Source: Salinilacihabitans rarus | GTDB lineage: Archaea > Halobacteriota > Halobacteria > Halobacteriales > Natrialbaceae | Direction: 5' to 3' | DNA: 64,000 bases | NCBI RefSeq assembly: GCF_024296665.1 | Contig: NZ_CP100762.1 | Coordinates: 992,001 to 1,056,000, forward strand | In this document: positions 61,375-64,000 of the stretch, in pieces | How positions within the stretch are numbered: position 1 is the first letter of the stretch | Layout of the letters: every line of letters starts with the position of its first letter | Made by a program: the position numbers and the translations under genes | The notes under the pieces: model-generated | Databases searched by the model: none | Told to the model about the DNA's origin: nothing | Seen by the model: only the letters and a program-made list of their open reading frames with translations

Positions 61375-62811
61375 ATGTCGCTCCCGGCCCGACCTCCCGG
61401 CGTGACACCGATCCGCCTCCGGCACGACGAGGGAACGATCCGCGTCGAGGGGTCCGACGAGGCGCTGGCGTCGGTCCGCGAGGCGGCGCCCGAGGTCGAA
61501 CTCGAACCCGACCCCCGCAGCGGGACGTTCCGCGCCCCCGCCTTCCGGTACGCCGACCTCCGGGCGGCGCTCGCCGAGCGCGGGGTTCCCGTCGACGACC
61601 GCGTCCTCTCGCTGCCCGACGTCGGCGCCCTCGCGTCGGCGTACGAGCTTCGGGCCTACCAGCGCGAGGCCACGGACGACTGGCTCGCGACCGACCGCTG
61701 GCGCGACCTCGGCGACGCGCCGGCGCCCGGGCAGGCTCCCGGCGGCGTCCTCGAACTCCCCACCGGCAGCGGCAAGACCGTGATCGGGCTGAAGGCGATC
61801 GAGCGCCTCGCGGTCCCGACGCTCGTCGTCGTCCCGACGATCGACCTGCTCGACCAGTGGGGCCGCGAACTCGAACGCGAGTTCGGGGGGCCGATCGGAC
61901 GCTTCGGCGGCGGCGAGCAGCGCCGCGAGCCGATCACCGTCTCGACGTACGACTCGGCGTACCTCAAGGCCGATTCCGTCGGCGACCGCTTCGGCCTCGT
62001 CGTCTTCGACGAGGCCCACCACCTCGGCGGCGAGGGCTACCGCGAGATCGCGCGCCTGCTCGCCGCGCCCGCGCGGATGGGACTCACGGCCACGTTCGAG
62101 CGGCCCGACGGCGCCCACGAGGTCGTCGAGGAGGTCGTCGGCCCGCTGGCCTGTCGGGTCGACGTGGACGAACTCGCCGGCGACCACCTCGCCGACTACG
62201 ACGTGAAGCGACTCGAAGTGACGCTCACCCCGGAGGAACGCGAGGCGTACGACCGCAACCAGGAGGTCTTTACCGACTACCTCGCACGGTCGAACATCCA
62301 GCTTCGCAGCGGCTCCGACTACCAAGAACTCGTCAAACGGTCCGGGTCGGATCCGCGAGCGCGCGAGGCATTGCTCGCCAAACAGCGCGCCCGCGAGATC
62401 GTCTACGGCAGCGAGGCGAAACTCGACGCGCTCGAAACCATCCTCGAAGAGCACCGCGAGGACCGGATCATCGTCTTCACGGCGTACAACGACCTCGCCT
62501 ACGACGTCAGCGAGCGGTTCCTGATCCCGACGATCACCCACCAGACGGGCGCCGCCGAGCGCCGCGAGGTACTCGGGCGGTTCCGCGAGGGGGCCTACTC
62601 GCGCGTGGTGACCTCGAACGTCCTCGACGAGGGCGTCGACGTCCCCGACGCGAACGTGGCGGTAGTCCTCTCCGGAAGCGGGAGCGAACGCGAGTTCACC
62701 CAGCGACTCGGTCGGATCCTCCGACCGAAAGGCGACGGGCGGCGCGCGCTGCTGTACGAGGTCGTGAGCGGCGACACCGCCGAGGAACGCGTCGCCAGCC
62801 GGCGGCGCTGA
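61375..62811 (+). CDS. XPB/Rad25-type DNA helicase
   Basis: This 478-residue superfamily 2 helicase is of the archaeal XPB type. A damage-recognition-like N-terminal domain (about 1-90) is followed by Walker A LPTGSGKT (PTGSGKT, 129-135), DEAH (212-215) and GLTATFERPDG (motif III). The second RecA domain has RIIVFTAYNDLAYDVSERF (IV), TSNVLDEGVDVPDANVAVVL (V) and QRLGRILRPKGDG (VI). XPB works with the nuclease Bax1 in nucleotide excision repair, and the bax1-type gene follows 169 bases downstream. It is divergent from AOR2. Confidence 0.92.
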   Translation: MSLPARPPGVTPIRLRHDEGTIRVEGSDEALASVREAAPEVELEPDPRSGTFRAPAFRYADLRAALAERGVPVDDRVLSLPDVGALASAYELRAYQREATDDWLATDRWRDLGDAPAPGQAPGGVLELPTGSGKTVIGLKAIERLAVPTLVVVPTIDLLDQWGRELEREFGGPIGRFGGGEQRREPITVSTYDSAYLKADSVGDRFGLVVFDEAHHLGGEGYREIARLLAAPARMGLTATFERPDGAHEVVEEVVGPLACRVDVDELAGDHLADYDVKRLEVTLTPEEREAYDRNQEVFTDYLARSNIQLRSGSDYQELVKRSGSDPRAREALLAKQRAREIVYGSEAKLDALETILEEHREDRIIVFTAYNDLAYDVSERFLIPTITHQTGAAERREVLGRFREGAYSRVVTSNVLDEGVDVPDANVAVVLSGSGSEREFTQRLGRILRPKGDGRRALLYEVVSGDTAEERVASRRR

Positions 62812-62980
62812 AACGACGATCGATCCCGGCCGGACGGAACCGGGCGAACGTCCCGAGTCGGTCTGGCGACGGTCGCCGACACGTTCGTCGTGCCCCTCCT
62901 GCCGCTCCCGGAGCCGGTGCCGTTCGTCTGAGCGCGCCGTCCGGGTGACTTTTAGCGGTTTCGCCCCCACGTCCCGATAG

Positions 62981-64000
62981 ATGCTGACGAAGGACCTGCT
63001 TCGCGTCTCGCGAGCGGGCGGCGGCTACCGCCCGCGGTTCGCCGGGCGCGAACACCGCCCGCTGGCCGCCCGCGTCGTCGGGACCTTTCAGGGGCACGTC
63101 GGCGAGCCCCGCGGGGCCCTCGACGACGCCCTCGCCGACCTCGAAGCCGACGCAGAGCACTTCAAACTCGTCCGCGGCTTCGCCGCCCTCCTCGAACGCG
63201 ACGCGACCTTCGAGACTCGCTCGCCGGTCGACCCCGAGCGGGCGCGCCGGGCGGCCTTCGAGGCGGCCGAGGCGGTCGGCGTCGTCGGCGCGGACGAGCG
63301 GACCGCGGCGCTCGCTCGGGCGGCCGACCGCCTCGGGGACGGGGTCGACGCCGACGACGTCGAGCGGTCGCTGTACGCCGACCTCGAGGAGCGACGGGTC
63401 CTCGCCGCCGCCGACCCGCGGTGGGACCCCGACGACCTCGTGGCCCAGTACAACCTCTCGCTCGCGCAGACGGCGCTGTTCGACGCGACGGAGGTGCGCG
63501 TTCGCTCGTCGGACCCGAAGGCGCTCGTCTCGGCGGTCAAGCGACTGCGGCTGATGTACGAGATCCGCAAGACGGCCGACGGCCGCGAGGTCGTCGTGAC
63601 GGGGCCGACGCGGCTCTTCCGCGCGACCCGCCGGTACGGCACCCGGTTCGCTCGCCTCCTGCGGACGGTCGCGAAAGCCGACACGTGGCGCCTCGAGGCG
63701 ACCGTCGACGACCGCGGGACCGAGCGGACGCTCGTCCTCACCCACGAGGACTCCGTCCGGGTCCCCGACGCCGACCCGGTCGCCGAGGTCGAGTACGACA
63801 GCGGCGTCGAGGCCGACTTCGCGGCTCGCTTCTCGGGGCTCGGCCTCGACTGGGACCTCGTCCGCGAGCCCGAACCGCTGGCGACGGGCACGCGCGTGAT
63901 GATCCCCGACTTCGCGTTCGACTATCGTCCCGCGGGCGGTCCCCGCGGGGATACCGCCGAAGGAGGGGACGCGGACTTCCGCGTCTACTTCGAGATCATG
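62981..64000 (+). CDS. DUF790 / Bax1-type nuclease, 5' part
   Basis: The reading frame from ATG 62981 is open through the window end (340 codons), so the 3' part is missing. The N-terminus MLTKDLLRVSRAGGGYRPRF is typical of DUF790 (Bax1) proteins, followed by LARVVGTFQGHVGEPRGAL-like sequence and LYADLEERRVLAAADPRWDPDDLVAQYNLSLAQTALFDAT. Bax1 partners XPB helicase and cuts the damaged strand in nucleotide excision repair. The catalytic nuclease residues near the C-terminus are beyond the window. Placement after the XPB gene supports the call. Confidence 0.9.
   Translation, partial: MLTKDLLRVSRAGGGYRPRFAGREHRPLAARVVGTFQGHVGEPRGALDDALADLEADAEHFKLVRGFAALLERDATFETRSPVDPERARRAAFEAAEAVGVVGADERTAALARAADRLGDGVDADDVERSLYADLEERRVLAAADPRWDPDDLVAQYNLSLAQTALFDATEVRVRSSDPKALVSAVKRLRLMYEIRKTADGREVVVTGPTRLFRATRRYGTRFARLLRTVAKADTWRLEATVDDRGTERTLVLTHEDSVRVPDADPVAEVEYDSGVEADFAARFSGLGLDWDLVREPEPLATGTRVMIPDFAFDYRPAGGPRGDTAEGGDADFRVYFEIM

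Noticed and set aside
62812-62980. A small gene between the XPB-type and Bax1-type genes
   Set aside because: The 169-base gap has only Arg/Pro-rich frames. The tttagcgg patch near 62951 is better read as the promoter of the Bax1-type gene.

Overview
The window is a stretch of chromosome from a haloarchaeon (class Halobacteria). The evidence is a very GC-rich sequence (roughly 70% by eye), strongly acidic predicted proteins, AT-rich TATA-like boxes about 26-30 bases before start codons (leaderless transcripts), and haloarchaeal families: two HalOD1 proteins, an RPA/RPA-associated-protein/phosphoesterase operon, archaetidylserine decarboxylase, twin-arginine exported proteins and a ubiquitin-like (SAMP/MoaD-type) protein. 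The genus cannot be fixed from the sequence. Genes are densely packed, many start/stop codons overlap, and there is no gene-free stretch over 300 bases. I saw no tRNA, rRNA, CRISPR array or intact insertion sequence.

Layout. 0-4.6 kb: 3' end of cydA, cydB and a tiny two-helix membrane protein (bd-type quinol oxidase), a HalOD1 protein, a CoA-disulfide-reductase-like flavoprotein, a DUF1684 protein and an orphan. 4.8-8.3 kb: fixABCX (electron-transfer flavoprotein plus quinone oxidoreductase and ferredoxin). 8.4-17.2 kb: a universal stress protein, a 1034-residue exported protein made of CARDB-like repeats, aconitase preceded by an apparent 21-codon leaderless upstream reading frame, two small conserved proteins, a frameshifted zinc-finger gene and an M48-like membrane protein that has lost its zinc ligands. 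17.3-25.6 kb: a CDC48-type double AAA ATPase, a SOUL protein, an exported orphan, archaetidylserine decarboxylase, an Lhr helicase and two small proteins. 25.6-29.2 kb: the rpa1-rpap-rpe single-strand-binding operon. 29.3-37.1 kb: riboflavin-pathway reductase, a RlaP-like nucleotidyltransferase, an HD hydrolase, PadR regulator, cyclase-family hydrolase, MsrA, formate-tetrahydrofolate ligase and two stress proteins. 37.1-46.1 kb: two cobalamin genes (cobA, cbiP) around an ABC-2 type exporter, TrkH, a ribbon-helix-helix regulator, and the cobalamin-dependent methylmalonyl-CoA mutase large subunit. 46.2-61.3 kb: an acyl-CoA synthetase with a clear operator, followed by an aldehyde:ferredoxin oxidoreductase (AOR); a second, inverted AOR paralogue lies about 10 kb further on, and between them sit a MoaD/SAMP-like gene whose end is fused to an insertion-sequence-like hairpin, a cupin, a ferritin-like DUF892 protein, a truncated adenylating-enzyme homologue, DJ-1/PfpI and the grpE-dnaK-dnaJ chaperone set. 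61.4-64 kb: an XPB-type helicase and the start of its partner nuclease Bax1 (DUF790), cut by the window end.

How they fit together. Several modules handle low-potential or quinone-linked redox: cytochrome bd, ETF/FixCX and the AORs. The acyl-CoA synthetase next to AOR1 suggests an aldehyde-to-acid-to-acyl-CoA route. Cobalamin assembly genes share the window with a cobalamin-dependent mutase. DNA maintenance is represented by RPA, Lhr and XPB-Bax1. The points most worth following are the acnA upstream ORF, the inverted AOR pair bracketing the chaperone genes, and the insertion-sequence-like scar that hides the C-terminal diglycine of the ubiquitin-like protein.
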